NCBI RefSeq assembly: GCF_016806835.2
Contig: NZ_CP086111.1
Span: 2,119,001-2,183,000 of the forward strand
DNA length: 64,000 bases
Direction: 5' to 3'
Source of the DNA: Skermanella rosea
GTDB taxonomy: Bacteria > Pseudomonadota > Alphaproteobacteria > Azospirillales > Azospirillaceae
Each line of letters starts with the position of its first letter. Positions within the stretch are counted from its first letter, which is position 1. The notes beneath the pieces were generated by a model. It worked only from the letters and a program-made list of their open reading frames with translations, was not told the DNA's origin and did not search any database. This document shows positions 18,738-28,165 of the stretch, piece after piece. Position numbers and translations under genes: made by a program.

Positions 18738-19595
18738 TCAAACTCCGACGCCGGCATCGGACCCCTGCCGCGCCCGGCGGCGCTGGACCAGCAGGACGGC
18801 TCCCAGCGCTGCCAGGATCACCAGGAAGGACAAGGCGGTCGTCAGGGTGCCCAGCGCGTACAGCACCGGCGTCGTGACGTTGGTGGTCATGCCGTAGATT
18901 TCCAGCGGCAGCGTGTTGAAGCTGCCGGCCGTCATCAGGGTCCGGGCGAACTCGTCGTAGGACAGGGTGAAGCCGAACAGCGCGATCCCGATGACGCTGG
19001 GGGCGATGATCGGCAGCACCACGAACCGGATCGTCTGCCAGGGCGTGGCGCCCAGGTCGCGGGCCGCTTCCTCGTAGGCCCGGTTGAAGCGGTTGAAGAT
19101 CGCGAACATGATCAGCAGGCCGAAGGGCAGGGTCCAGGTCAGGTGGGCGCCCAGCGCCGAGCTGTACCAGTTCGGCTCGAACCCGACGATGTTGAACATC
19201 AGCCCGATGCCCAGGCTGACCAGGATCGACGGCACGATGAGGCTGGCCACGGCGACGTAGAAGACCACGCCCGAGCCCCGGAAGCGGTGGCGGAAGCCCA
19301 GCCCGGCGGCGACCGAGAACAGGACGGTCACCACCATGACGATCAGTCCCAGGCTGAGCGAGCGGGTCAGCGCCCCGCCGAAGTCCCCGACCGCCTGCTG
19401 CTCGAAGAGGTTGTGGAACCAGTGCGTCGAGACCCCGTTCATCGGGAAGGTCAGCCCGCCGTTCGGTCCCTGGAACGACAGGATCACGATGGTCGCGATC
19501 GGGCCGTAGAGGAACAGCACGAACAGCCCGAAGAAGGCGGCCAGCAGATAGAAGCCGAGCGGGCGGGGTTCCCGTCCGCGCCGTGGTTTCGCCAT
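18738..19595 (-). CDS. ABC transporter permease, PotC-like
   Basis: 285 residues with six membrane segments. The cytoplasmic EAA loop reads YEEAARDLGATPWQTIRFVV followed by LP, which contacts the ATPase. The N-terminus FYLLAAFFGLFVLFLYGPIA is typical of PotC/PotI-type permeases for polyamines or related cations. It is the last gene of a four-gene minus-strand operon (ATPase, binding protein, PotB-like permease, this gene), starting 3 bp after the upstream permease stop. Substrate is inferred from family only. Confidence 0.92.
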   Translation of the reverse strand: MAKPRRGREPRPLGFYLLAAFFGLFVLFLYGPIATIVILSFQGPNGGLTFPMNGVSTHWFHNLFEQQAVGDFGGALTRSLSLGLIVMVVTVLFSVAAGLGFRHRFRGSGVVFYVAVASLIVPSILVSLGIGLMFNIVGFEPNWYSSALGAHLTWTLPFGLLIMFAIFNRFNRAYEEAARDLGATPWQTIRFVVLPIIAPSVIGIALFGFTLSYDEFARTLMTAGSFNTLPLEIYGMTTNVTTPVLYALGTLTTALSFLVILAALGAVLLVQRRRARQGSDAGVGV

Positions 19596-19598
19596 GGC

Positions 19599-20522
19599 TC
19601 ACAGCTCCTTTCGGATATCGACGACCCGCAGCATCAGCGCCACCATCATCAGGACGACCAGCAGCAGCACGACCGCGTTGGCCGCCGCGGCGGGGTATTG
19701 CAGCAGGGAGATCTGGTTCGCCATCATCAGGCCGACCGAGGCGCTCTGGCCGCCGCTCATCAAGCGCACCGTGATGAAGTCGCCCATGACGAGGGTGACG
19801 ACGAAGATCGAGCCGATCGCGATTCCCGGCTTGCTCAGGGGGATGATGACGTTGGTCAGCACCTGCCAGCCGGTGGCGCCGGCATCGACCGCCGCCTCGA
19901 CCAGGACCCGGTCGATCCGCATCATGGAGTTGAAGATCGGCACGACCATGAACAGCACATAGAGATGCACGAAGGCCAGCACCACGGAGAAGTCCGAGAA
20001 CAGCAGGAACTCCAGCGGCTGGTCGATCACGCCCATGGCGAGCAGGGTCGAGTTGAGCAGCCCGTTGCGGCCGAGGAACGGGATCCACGAGATCATGCGG
20101 ATGATGTTCGATGTCCAGAACGGGATCGTGCAGATCATGAACAAGGTGATCTGCCAGGTCAGCGACCGGACATGGAAGGCCAGGAAATAGGCGACGGTGA
20201 AGCCGATGCCCAAGGTCAGCGCCCAGGTCAGCGCCGCGTATTTCAGCGTGTTCAGGTAGATCTGCCAGGTGACCGGCGAGGTCAGAAGCTCCTCGTAATT
20301 GAGCAGCATGAAGTCGGGGATCACCCGGATAGAATCGTAGTCCCAGAAGCTGACGACGACGATGGTGGCGATCGGGACGAGGAGGAACACGGCGAAGGTG
20401 AGCGTGAGCGGCGCCACCTGGAGATAGGGGGCGACCGCCGCAGCCAGACGTGTCCGGTCGAGGCGCTTCGACGTCGCCCCCTCCCGGCGCCGGGCCGGGA
20501 GGGTTTGGGTCTGGCCGGTCAT
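19599..20522 (-). CDS. ABC transporter permease, PotB-like
   Basis: 307 residues with six membrane segments and the EAA loop VEAAVDAGATGWQVLTNVII, of the PotB/PotH type. ATG 20522 is chosen because it overlaps the stop of the upstream binding-protein gene as ATGA (20519-20522), the usual sign of translational coupling. A GC-rich inverted repeat (CTCCCGGC/GCCGGGAG) lies within its first codons. It pairs with the PotC-like permease to form the membrane channel. Confidence 0.93.
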   Translation of the reverse strand: MTGQTQTLPARRREGATSKRLDRTRLAAAVAPYLQVAPLTLTFAVFLLVPIATIVVVSFWDYDSIRVIPDFMLLNYEELLTSPVTWQIYLNTLKYAALTWALTLGIGFTVAYFLAFHVRSLTWQITLFMICTIPFWTSNIIRMISWIPFLGRNGLLNSTLLAMGVIDQPLEFLLFSDFSVVLAFVHLYVLFMVVPIFNSMMRIDRVLVEAAVDAGATGWQVLTNVIIPLSKPGIAIGSIFVVTLVMGDFITVRLMSGGQSASVGLMMANQISLLQYPAAAANAVVLLLVVLMMVALMLRVVDIRKEL

Positions 20523-21829
20523 GCGGCGATGAACTCGTTCCACTTGCGGAGCATATAGCGGTCCTCGTCCATGACGGCGTTCCAGCACGCCACGGCGCCC
20601 ATGCGGTCGTAGAACGAGCCGCCGTCGCGGACCGCGCCCGCCTTCTCCATCACCTTGCCCTCCGGGCTGAGGATGTCGGTCGCGGCCGGCTTGCCTTCCA
20701 TCCAGAAGGCCCATTCCTCGGCGCTCATGTGCTCCTTGGCGGTGTCGAGCACGGCGCTGTAGTAGCCTTGGCGGTTCAGGTAGGCGCCGACCCAGCCGGA
20801 CAGGTACCAGTTGATGTATTCATAGGCCGCTTCCAACTCCAGTCCGCTGACATGCTTGGCGATGCCCAGGCCGCCGCCCCAGGCGCGGTAGCCTTCCTTG
20901 AGCGGCTGGTAGGTGCAGGGGATTCCCTTGGCGCGGACCGCGGCGACCGCGGGCGACCACATGGACTGGATCACGACCTCGCCGGACGCCATCAGGTTGA
21001 CGCTCTCGTCGAAGGTCTTCCAGAAGGCGCGGAACTGGCCGGCCTTCTTGGCCTCGATCAGCAAGGCGACGGTCTTGTCGATCTCAGCCTTGGTCATGTT
21101 GCCCTTGTCGCCGTACTTCATCTCGCCCATGGACTCGGCGACCATGGCGGCGTCCATGATGCCGATCGACGGGATGTTGAGGATCGACGCCTTGCCCTTG
21201 AACGCGGGGTCGAGCAGGTCCTTCCACTGGGTGATCGGCTTGCCGACCAGGTCGGGACGGATGCCCAAGGTGTCCGCGTTGTAGATGGTCGGGATCAGCG
21301 TCATCCACTGGGTCTGCGACGTGGCGAACTTGGTCGAATCCTTGCCTTCGACGAAACCCACGGTATGCGGCGCCGTGCCTTGCGCGATGGTGGACTCCGG
21401 GGTCAGCTTGCCCGTGATGAAGAGCGGGACGATCTTGTCGAAGTTCTTGATCTTGCCGACGTCCATCGGCTGCATGACGCCGGCCGGGAAGACCTTCTTG
21501 CAGATCCAGTACTCGATGTCGGCGATGTCGTAGGACTTGGGCTGGGTGACCGCGCGCTGGGAAACCGCGTCGCTGTCCAGCGCCGTCATCTGGAGGGTGA
21601 AGCCCAGGTCCTGCTTCACCTTCTCGGCGACCGCGTTGAGGTTGGACACGCCGGTGCCGAACTGGCGCAGCGTCACGTTCTTGATGTTCTGCGCCCAGAT
21701 CGTCGGGAACCCGGTGATGGCGCCGCTGCCGACGGCTAGGCCGGCCGCTGCGGCGGTCCCCTTCAGCGCCTGCCGGCGGGTGATACCGGCGGAAACCGGC
21801 TTCGGCGAATCGGTGGTGTCTCTGCTCAT
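20519..21829 (-). CDS. ABC transporter substrate-binding protein, PotD-like, Tat-exported
   Basis: 436 residues. The N-terminus carries a twin-arginine signal (ITRRQALKGTAAAAGLAVGS) with cleavage near AQN, so it is exported folded. The mature protein is of the extracellular solute-binding family 1/PotD type and contains NLMASGEVVIQSMWSPAVAA in its central part. It delivers putrescine, spermidine or a related compound to the permeases encoded downstream. It starts 54 bp after the ATPase stop. At 436 residues it is longer than classical PotD (about 350). Confidence 0.9.
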   Translation of the reverse strand: MSRDTTDSPKPVSAGITRRQALKGTAAAAGLAVGSGAITGFPTIWAQNIKNVTLRQFGTGVSNLNAVAEKVKQDLGFTLQMTALDSDAVSQRAVTQPKSYDIADIEYWICKKVFPAGVMQPMDVGKIKNFDKIVPLFITGKLTPESTIAQGTAPHTVGFVEGKDSTKFATSQTQWMTLIPTIYNADTLGIRPDLVGKPITQWKDLLDPAFKGKASILNIPSIGIMDAAMVAESMGEMKYGDKGNMTKAEIDKTVALLIEAKKAGQFRAFWKTFDESVNLMASGEVVIQSMWSPAVAAVRAKGIPCTYQPLKEGYRAWGGGLGIAKHVSGLELEAAYEYINWYLSGWVGAYLNRQGYYSAVLDTAKEHMSAEEWAFWMEGKPAATDILSPEGKVMEKAGAVRDGGSFYDRMGAVACWNAVMDEDRYMLRKWNEFIAA

Positions 21830-21883
21830 CTTTGAAGCCTCTCGGTTTTCTTGTTTGTCGGTTGTGGGGCCGGCCGCTCGGGA

Positions 21884-22891
21884 TCAGGCGGCGAGCGGGT
21901 GCATGTCTTCCTCGGCCCAGACGGCGGTGACCCTCTCGCCGGCGTTGAGCGGGGCCGCGAAGAAGGCCTGTTCGGTGACGGTCACGGCGAACTCCTCGAC
22001 GCCCGGGGATGCCAGGCGCAGATGGACCATCGGTCCCTGGTACTCGACCAGCCGGACCGTGCCGGTGAAGCTGTTGGGGCCTGCGGCCGCCCGGTCTGGA
22101 AGGATGCGGATCTTGTCGGTGCGGACCGCGAACTGCCGGCCGGCGGCTCCGTCGAGGGACGACAGGACATTGTGCCCGCCGATGAACCGGGCGACGAAGG
22201 CGTCGCGCGGCCGGTTGAACACCTCGCGCGGGGAGCCGGCCTGGGCGATGCGCCCGTTGTTCATCACCACGACGAGGTCGGCGAGCGCCAGCGCCTCCTC
22301 CTGCCCGTGGGTGACGTGGATGAAGCTGATGCCAAGCTCGCGCTGGAGGCGCTTCAACTCCTCCCGCATCTTGACCCGCAGGAAGGGGTCGAGCGCCGAC
22401 AGCGGCTCGTCCAGCAGCAGCGCGCTCGGGTTGGTGATCAGCGCGCGGGCGAGGGCGACCCGCTGCTGCTGCCCGCCGGAAAGCTGGGCGGGCAGGCGCT
22501 CGGCGTACTTGTCCATCTGGACGAGGCCGAGCAGGTCCATGGCCTTGGCCCGGCGCTCGGGCTTCGAAACCCCCTTCAGCTTCAGGCTGAAGGCGACGTT
22601 GTCGACGCAGGTGAGGTGCGGGAACAGCGCGTAGCTCTGGAACATCATCGCCGTGCCGCGCCGGGCGGGCGGCAGGTCGTTGATGTGCGTATCGCCAAGC
22701 AGTATGTCGCCGTCGGAGACGGACTCATGTCCCGCGATCATCCGGAGCGTCGAAGTCTTGCCACAGCCGCTGGGTCCCAGAAGGCAGCAATATGTTCCCG
22801 CCGGAATGCGCAGGTCGATCGAATCGACCGCCGTTACCGGCCCGTACATCTTGGTGACCGCAGCGAGTTCGATATCCGCCGGTCCGGCCAT
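21884..22891 (-). CDS. ABC transporter ATP-binding protein, PotA-like
   Basis: 335 residues. Walker A is GPSGCGKTS, the Q-loop MMFQSYALFPH, the signature LSGGQQQRVALARAL, Walker B ALLLDEPLSALD, and the switch His is in IHVTHGQEEA. A TOBE domain occupies the last 80 residues. It energises uptake by the polyamine-type system encoded downstream. It is the first gene of the operon, unlike some pot operons where the binding protein leads. The 180-bp gap upstream (22892-23072) should hold its promoter and that of the divergent phosphorylase; 23020-23060 is AT-rich. Confidence 0.95.
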   Translation of the reverse strand: MAGPADIELAAVTKMYGPVTAVDSIDLRIPAGTYCCLLGPSGCGKTSTLRMIAGHESVSDGDILLGDTHINDLPPARRGTAMMFQSYALFPHLTCVDNVAFSLKLKGVSKPERRAKAMDLLGLVQMDKYAERLPAQLSGGQQQRVALARALITNPSALLLDEPLSALDPFLRVKMREELKRLQRELGISFIHVTHGQEEALALADLVVVMNNGRIAQAGSPREVFNRPRDAFVARFIGGHNVLSSLDGAAGRQFAVRTDKIRILPDRAAAGPNSFTGTVRLVEYQGPMVHLRLASPGVEEFAVTVTEQAFFAAPLNAGERVTAVWAEEDMHPLAA

Positions 22892-23072
22892 TCGCCTCTA
22901 CTCCACCCTGTCTCTTTGACTTGCCGATCATCAGCAGGCCACTCTTCAGCAATTTGAATGCCAGGGAGGTCGAACGGGCGGAAAGAGAGGCGGGGGCCTC
23001 CGGCACGAGGGAACCATGGTCAAATTCTATTCAGATCAGGATCTTTTGCATGCATCTTAGGCAACCGCGGTG

Positions 23073-23675
23073 ATGTGGGGCATCGTTGTCGGCATGGAGG
23101 CGGAGGCCCGGATCGCCCGGCGGTCCGGCCAGAAGGTCGCGCTGCCCGCAGGGGCGGCGGGGCTGCTCGCCGACGGGGCCGGCGGGCTGGTCAGTTTCGG
23201 CATTGCCGGCGGCTTGGCGCCCGGCCTCGCCCCCGGAACGCTGGTGATCGCGTCCGAGGTGGTCCTGGAGGATGGCAGCCGATTTCCAGCCGGCCTGCCG
23301 CCGGGTTGCGCGGTGCCGGAAGGTGCCATGCGGGCGCCGGTCGCGGGTGCGGCGGCGATCGTGCCGGGCGCGGCCGCGAAGCGGGACCTCCACCGGCGCA
23401 CCGGTGCCGTCGCGGTCGATCTGGAGAGCGGGGGAGTGGCACGGCTCTGCGCCGACGCCGGCGTTCCGTTCGCGGTGATCCGGGCCATCGCCGACCCGGC
23501 GGAGCGGGAGTTGCCTCCCGCGGCGCTGGTCGGCATGGGACCGGGCGGGCGGGTCGCCCTGGGCGCCGTCCTCGCGAGCGTCGCGGCCCGGCCCGGCCAG
23601 ATCCCGGCCCTGGTCCGGGTGGCCCTGGACACCCGGCGGGCGTTGCGCGCGCTCGCCGCCGTCAGGCTGGCTTGA
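23073..23675 (+). CDS. Nucleoside-phosphorylase-like protein, hopanoid-associated (HpnG-like)
   Basis: 200 residues. The N-terminus MWGIVVGMEAEARIARR and the motifs GLVSFGIAGGLAPGLAPGTL, AVDLESGGVARLC and PFAVIRAIADPAERELPPAA fit the hopanoid-associated phosphorylase family, which removes adenine from adenosylhopane to give ribosylhopane. It is short for the family. No other hopanoid gene lies in the window, so the link to hopanoids rests on the motifs. A GTG at 23070 immediately before the ATG is an equally possible start; no clear RBS is seen. Its last 14 bp overlap the 3' end of the convergent GST gene. Confidence 0.65.
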   Translation: MWGIVVGMEAEARIARRSGQKVALPAGAAGLLADGAGGLVSFGIAGGLAPGLAPGTLVIASEVVLEDGSRFPAGLPPGCAVPEGAMRAPVAGAAAIVPGAAAKRDLHRRTGAVAVDLESGGVARLCADAGVPFAVIRAIADPAERELPPAALVGMGPGGRVALGAVLASVAARPGQIPALVRVALDTRRALRALAAVRLA

Positions 23676-24345
23676 CGTAGTTCTGCGGGAACAGCGAGCG
23701 GAGCGTAACCTCGTCGAAATCTCGCTTGAAGGGGATGTCCTGCGCGATCCGGCGGACCCTGGCGACGGCGGGGCGGGAGTCGATGGCCTGGAACCAGCGC
23801 TTCAGGTTGGGCGTGGCATCCAGCGGCGTGTCGCTGTCGTTCATCACGTAGGGGGCGCGGTCGATCCAGCCCCAGGCGGCCATGTCGACGATCGTGAACT
23901 CGCCGCCGACGAGGTAATCGCGCTCGGCCAGCCGGTCGTCGAGGACCCGGTAGTGGCGCTCGGCCTCCCGGCGATAGCGGTTGGTCGCGTAGGCGCTTTC
24001 CGTATGGGTGCGCTGGAAATGCACGGCCTGGCCGGAATAGGGACCGAGGCCGGTCGCGACGAACATCAGCCACGACAGAAGGCTACCCCGGTCTTCCGGC
24101 TTCCCGCCGAACTTGCCGGTCTTCTCGGAAAGATAAAGCAGGATCGCGTTGGAATCGAACACCGGCACGCCGTCGTCCTCGATCGCCGGCAGCTTGCCGT
24201 TGGGGTTGACCTTGAGGAAGTCGGGGGAGTGCTGCTCGCCCTTGAAGGTGTCGACCGGAACCACCTCGTAGTCGAGGCCGGCCTCCTCCAGGAAGAGGGC
24301 CACCTTCATCGGATTCGGCGTGTGGTGGAAATAGAGGCGTATCAT
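23662..24345 (-). CDS. Glutathione S-transferase family protein
   Basis: 227 residues. The thioredoxin-like N-terminal domain (about 1-80) contains YFHHTPNPMKVALFLEEAGL, NPNGKLPAIED and the glutathione gamma-Glu-binding FDSNAILLYLS; the helical C-terminal domain follows with FTIVDMAAWGW, the GST N-capping box. It resembles the YfcG/Nu class, which often has disulfide reductase activity. ATG 24345 is chosen because GGGAAG precedes it and the fold starts there. It lies downstream of the DUF3108 gene (65-bp gap) on the same strand. Confidence 0.92.
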   Translation of the reverse strand: MIRLYFHHTPNPMKVALFLEEAGLDYEVVPVDTFKGEQHSPDFLKVNPNGKLPAIEDDGVPVFDSNAILLYLSEKTGKFGGKPEDRGSLLSWLMFVATGLGPYSGQAVHFQRTHTESAYATNRYRREAERHYRVLDDRLAERDYLVGGEFTIVDMAAWGWIDRAPYVMNDSDTPLDATPNLKRWFQAIDSRPAVARVRRIAQDIPFKRDFDEVTLRSLFPQNYVKPA

Positions 24346-24410
24346 GTCGGTTCTTCCCGGAATGTTGCCCTGTAGAATTGCGGTTCGGCACCGATTTGTG
24401 CCGTGCCCGG

Positions 24411-25193
24411 TCAGCCGCTGCGCGCCGCGACGAGGTTCATGACGACGTCGATCCACTCCAGCCCGACCTGGATCTTGACCGGGACCCGGGGTTCGCCGGG
24501 CAGGGGGCTCGCGAACCAGGCCGTCGCGGTGCGGTCCACGCCGTACTGGAAGAACTCGCCCTCGTCACGGTCGCGTTCGAATCCGGCGACGGGATGGATG
24601 CGGATCGTGCATTTCTCGGCGGCGCCCTGGTGCATGTTGCGCGGCGATTTCTGGAGGGTATCGGGGCCCTCCGACGTCACGGTTACGTCGTAGCGGCGCC
24701 GGCCGTCGAAGACCGGAAAGGTGCCGGTGCATCCGGTTTCGCCGCCCGCGGCGATGATCCCGACCGCGGCGCTGACCGGGTCCAGCGTGTTGGGGCGGAA
24801 CTCCGGCGCGACCGCGCCGGAGGCCAGTTCGGACTGGGGCGGCTCGGCCGTCACGGACACGTTGCCGGCACCGTCATAGTCCAAGGCCAGCGTGCGGTGG
24901 CGCTTGCGCTGCCGGCGGTCGGAGCGGAATTGCTCGGGCTCGACGCGGGTGCCTGCCTCCACCCGGCCGTCGGCTGATGCCCGGTAGGACCAGCGGGACA
25001 GCAGGTCGATCAGCCGGCCGCCCTTCGCCTCGACGCCTGCGGAGTAGCGGTCGCCCGCGATGTCGAGGGTCATGGCTCCGCTGACAAGGAACAGACCCCC
25101 GGCATAGACGTCGTAGTCCAGCTTCATGGCCTCCGCCTGGAGAGGGAGTGCGCACAGGGCGACGGCGGCGGCGCAGGTGCGGATCAGTGCCAT
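24411..25193 (-). CDS. DUF3108 domain secreted protein
   Basis: 260 residues. A signal peptide (IRTCAAAVALCALPLQAEA) is probably cleaved after AEA at 22. The mature protein starts MKLDYDVYAGGLFLVSGAMT, the opening beta-strands of DUF3108, an all-beta periplasmic family of unknown function. Two Cys in the mature part (GCTGTFPVFDG and KCTIRIHPV) could form a disulfide. It lies between ppk and the GST gene on the same strand, 83 bp after the ppk stop. Confidence 0.82.
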   Translation of the reverse strand: MALIRTCAAAVALCALPLQAEAMKLDYDVYAGGLFLVSGAMTLDIAGDRYSAGVEAKGGRLIDLLSRWSYRASADGRVEAGTRVEPEQFRSDRRQRKRHRTLALDYDGAGNVSVTAEPPQSELASGAVAPEFRPNTLDPVSAAVGIIAAGGETGCTGTFPVFDGRRRYDVTVTSEGPDTLQKSPRNMHQGAAEKCTIRIHPVAGFERDRDEGEFFQYGVDRTATAWFASPLPGEPRVPVKIQVGLEWIDVVMNLVAARSG

Positions 25194-25276
25194 GGTGGTT
25201 TCCCCGGATCTGGAGAGTGCGGATGATGGTTAACCGCATTCTCCAGGTCCGAGTGGCGACACCGTGGCGGAAAAAT

Positions 25277-27442
25277 TCAGCCCCGGCCGGCGCCCCGGGC
25301 GCTGCCCCGGCCGGACAGGCTGGGATTCTGCATGAAATAGGTATGGGCGTTCGGGGCGCCCGGCTCCGCTTCCATCCGGGTGAAGGCGCCGTCCGGTCCC
25401 ATCAGCCAGCTCTGCGCCCGGTCGCGCAGGTTGGTGCCCATGATCTGCTCGACGATCTGCTCGTGGACGGTGGCGTTCTCGATCGGCACCAGCGTCTCGA
25501 TCCGGCGGTCCAGGTTGCGCGGCATCCAGTCGGCCGAGGAGATATAGACCTTCGCCTTGGGGGAAGGCAGGGGGTGGCCGTCGCCGAAGCACATGATACG
25601 GCTGTGCTCCAGGAAGCGGCCGACGATGCTCTTGACCCGGATATTCTCCGACAGCCCGGGCACGCCGGGGCGCAGGCAGCAGATGCCGCGGATGATCATG
25701 TCGATCTGCACGCCGGCGTGGGACGCCTCGTATAGCTTGTCAATGATGTCGGGATCGACGAGGGAGTTGAGCTTGATCCAGATCGCCGCCTTGCGGCCGG
25801 CGCGGGCGTGGGCGATCTCCCGGTCGATCATCTCGACCAGCCGGCTGCGCAGGGTCAGCGGCGCGATCGCCAGCTTCTCCAGGTGCTGGGGCTTGGCATA
25901 ACCCGTCATGTAATTGAACATGACCGAGGCATCGTGGCAGAGCGCCGGGTCGCAGGTGAAGAAGGACAGGTCGGTGTAGACCTTGGCGGTGATCGGGTGG
26001 TAGTTGCCGGTGCCGAAATGGACGTAGCTGTGCAGCCCGTCGGCCTCGCGCCGCATCACCAGCGACACCTTGGCGTGGGTCTTCAGGTCGACGAAGCCGT
26101 AGACCACGTGGACGCCGGCGCGCTCCAGGTCGCGGGCCCACTGGATGTTGGCCTCCTCGTCGAAACGGGCCTTCAGCTCCACCATGGCGGTGACCGACTT
26201 GCCGGCCTCCGCCGCCTCGATCAGGGCCGCCACGATGGGCGAGTTCTTGCTGGTCCGGTACAGCGTCTGCTTGATCGCGACCACCGCCGGGTCGCGCGCC
26301 GCCTGGAGCAGGAACTGGACCACCACGTCGAAGCTCTCGTACGGGTGGTGGACCAGGATGTCCTTGTGCCGGATCGCCGCGAAGCAGTTGCCGCCGAAGT
26401 CGCGGATCCGTTCCGGGAACCGGGCGGTGAAGGGCGGGAACAGCAGGTCGCTCCGCTCGTCCAGGATGAGTTGCTTGACGTCGCCCAGCGCGATCAGGCC
26501 CTTCTGGACGAAGACGTCGCCGGGCGAGACGCGCAACTCGCCGACCAGGAACTCGCGAAGGTCGAGGGTCGTCTCCGCCTCGACCGCGAGGCTGATCACC
26601 TTGCCGCGCCGGCGCCGCTTCAGGGCGCTCTCGAAGGTGCGGACCAGGTCCTCGGATTCCTCGTCGATGTCGATCTCGCTGTCGCGCAGCACACGGAACA
26701 GGCCGTGCCCGGTCAGCTTGAGCGGCGGCGGGAACAGGCGGTCGAGGAACATCAGCACCAGATCTTCCAGCAGCAGGAAGCGGGTGCCGGAGCCGGGAAG
26801 GCGGACGAATCGCTCCAGCTGGGTGGGCAACGGAATCAGCGCGTCGAGCGGTTCGCTCTTCTCCGGGTCCTTGAGCTGGAGGACTAGGGCCACGCCCCGG
26901 TTGGCGATGAAGGGGAATGGATGGGCGGGATCGACGGCGATGGGGGTCAGGACGGGGAAGATCTCGCGCAGGAAGCGGTCCTCCGCCCAGTCCCGGTCGG
27001 CGTCGGACAGGTCCTTGGGGGCCACGACCCAGATGCCCGCTTGGCGCAGCTCCTCCAGCAGGGCGTTCGCGCAGTCCTGCTGCTGGTCGTTCAGCTGGAT
27101 GATGGCTTGGTTGATCAGGGCCAGCTGCTGTTCCGGCAGGAGGTTGTCGGGCGTGAGCGCCTTTACCCCGGCGCGCTCCTGGGCCTTCAGCGCCGCGACC
27201 CGGACCATGATGAACTCGTCCAGGTTGCTGGCCGAAATCGACAGGAAGCGCAGCCGCTCCAGCAGCGGGTGGTTGGTGTTGTGGGCCTCCCCCAGCACCC
27301 TGTCATTGAAGGAGAGCCAGGACAGCTCGCGATTGATGAAGCGGTCGGGCGGCAGTTCCAGCGGTTCGGCCTGCGGCTGCTGCCCGGGCTTGTTCGGGCG
27401 CGCCGCCTTCTGCTGGCTGGTCGCTTCCACGGTCGTGTCCAT
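25277..27442 (-). CDS. ppk1: Polyphosphate kinase 1
   Basis: 721 residues, standard length. The N-domain starts [20 protein letters not shown]; the catalytic part carries the phospho-histidine in [16 protein letters not shown] (about H456) and the second PLD-type half with [20 protein letters not shown]. It reversibly polymerises ATP gamma-phosphate into polyphosphate. The usual neighbour ppx is absent here. The upstream 200-bp gap (27443-27642) is shared with the divergent creA gene; I saw no convincing paired Pho box, although CTGTGTCAT occurs at 27555. Confidence 0.96.
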   Translation of the reverse strand: MDTTVEATSQQKAARPNKPGQQPQAEPLELPPDRFINRELSWLSFNDRVLGEAHNTNHPLLERLRFLSISASNLDEFIMVRVAALKAQERAGVKALTPDNLLPEQQLALINQAIIQLNDQQQDCANALLEELRQAGIWVVAPKDLSDADRDWAEDRFLREIFPVLTPIAVDPAHPFPFIANRGVALVLQLKDPEKSEPLDALIPLPTQLERFVRLPGSGTRFLLLEDLVLMFLDRLFPPPLKLTGHGLFRVLRDSEIDIDEESEDLVRTFESALKRRRRGKVISLAVEAETTLDLREFLVGELRVSPGDVFVQKGLIALGDVKQLILDERSDLLFPPFTARFPERIRDFGGNCFAAIRHKDILVHHPYESFDVVVQFLLQAARDPAVVAIKQTLYRTSKNSPIVAALIEAAEAGKSVTAMVELKARFDEEANIQWARDLERAGVHVVYGFVDLKTHAKVSLVMRREADGLHSYVHFGTGNYHPITAKVYTDLSFFTCDPALCHDASVMFNYMTGYAKPQHLEKLAIAPLTLRSRLVEMIDREIAHARAGRKAAIWIKLNSLVDPDIIDKLYEASHAGVQIDMIIRGICCLRPGVPGLSENIRVKSIVGRFLEHSRIMCFGDGHPLPSPKAKVYISSADWMPRNLDRRIETLVPIENATVHEQIVEQIMGTNLRDRAQSWLMGPDGAFTRMEAEPGAPNAHTYFMQNPSLSGRGSARGAGRG

Positions 27443-27642
27443 TTCCTTCCCCCAGATGCTGTTCGTCAGCCGTGCCGGTCATCAGCGGCGCAACATGCGG
27501 CAACATTCAAGGCTGCCGCATGCAACATTTGTTAACATTTTGTGTCGATTGCCGTCCTGTGTCATATCGCCCCGGCGGGTCCTTGACTTCGACGATCGTT
27601 CCGCGTGTCTGTTGCCGCGGGTATCCAAGACGGAGAACAGAC

Positions 27643-28128
27643 ATGAGCCGGTACGGTTTCGCCGGGGCGCTGGTCGGAGCGCTGGCCGGGGTGGTGGTTG
27701 GCTTGGCTTCGGCGGTTCCGGCCGGGGCGGAGGAGGTGGGCTGCGTCACCACGGCCTGGAAGCTGCTCGGGGCCAACCACAGGGTCTGCGTAGAGGCGTT
27801 CGACGACCCGAAGGTCCCGGGCGTCGCCTGCCATCTGAGCCAGGCGCGGACGGGAGGGGTCTCAGGCAGCCTGGGGCTGGCGGAAGACCCCTCGCGATTC
27901 TCCATCGCCTGCCGGCAGATAGGCCCGATCACCGTGCCTGACCGGCTGCGCGACAACGAGGAGGTCTTCACCGCCGACACCTCGATCCTGTTCAAGGAGA
28001 CCCGCGTGGTGCGCATGTTCGACCGCAAGCGCAACACCCTGGTTTATCTGAGCTACAGCACCAAGATGGTGGACGGATCGCCGATGAACGCCGTCTCGAC
28101 CGTGCCGATCATGCCGTGGCGGGACTAG
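27643..28128 (+). CDS. creA: CreA family secreted protein
   Basis: 161 residues with a signal peptide (GALAGVVVGLASAVPAGAEE, cleavage after AGA). The mature part has the CreA signature VGCVTTAWKLLGANHRVCVE, followed by AFDDPKVPGVACHLSQARTG, including three conserved Cys. Function is unknown despite the name. ATG 27643 is supported by CGGAGAAC upstream. dusA follows 37 bp downstream on the same strand. Confidence 0.9.
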   Translation: MSRYGFAGALVGALAGVVVGLASAVPAGAEEVGCVTTAWKLLGANHRVCVEAFDDPKVPGVACHLSQARTGGVSGSLGLAEDPSRFSIACRQIGPITVPDRLRDNEEVFTADTSILFKETRVVRMFDRKRNTLVYLSYSTKMVDGSPMNAVSTVPIMPWRD

Positions 28129-28165
28129 AGGGGTGCCGAGCGCCCGATGACTGACGAGACCTGAC

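Noticed and set aside
27540-27565. Pho box upstream of ppk1
   Set aside because: Only one CTGTGTCAT-like half is present, without the second direct repeat at 11-bp spacing.
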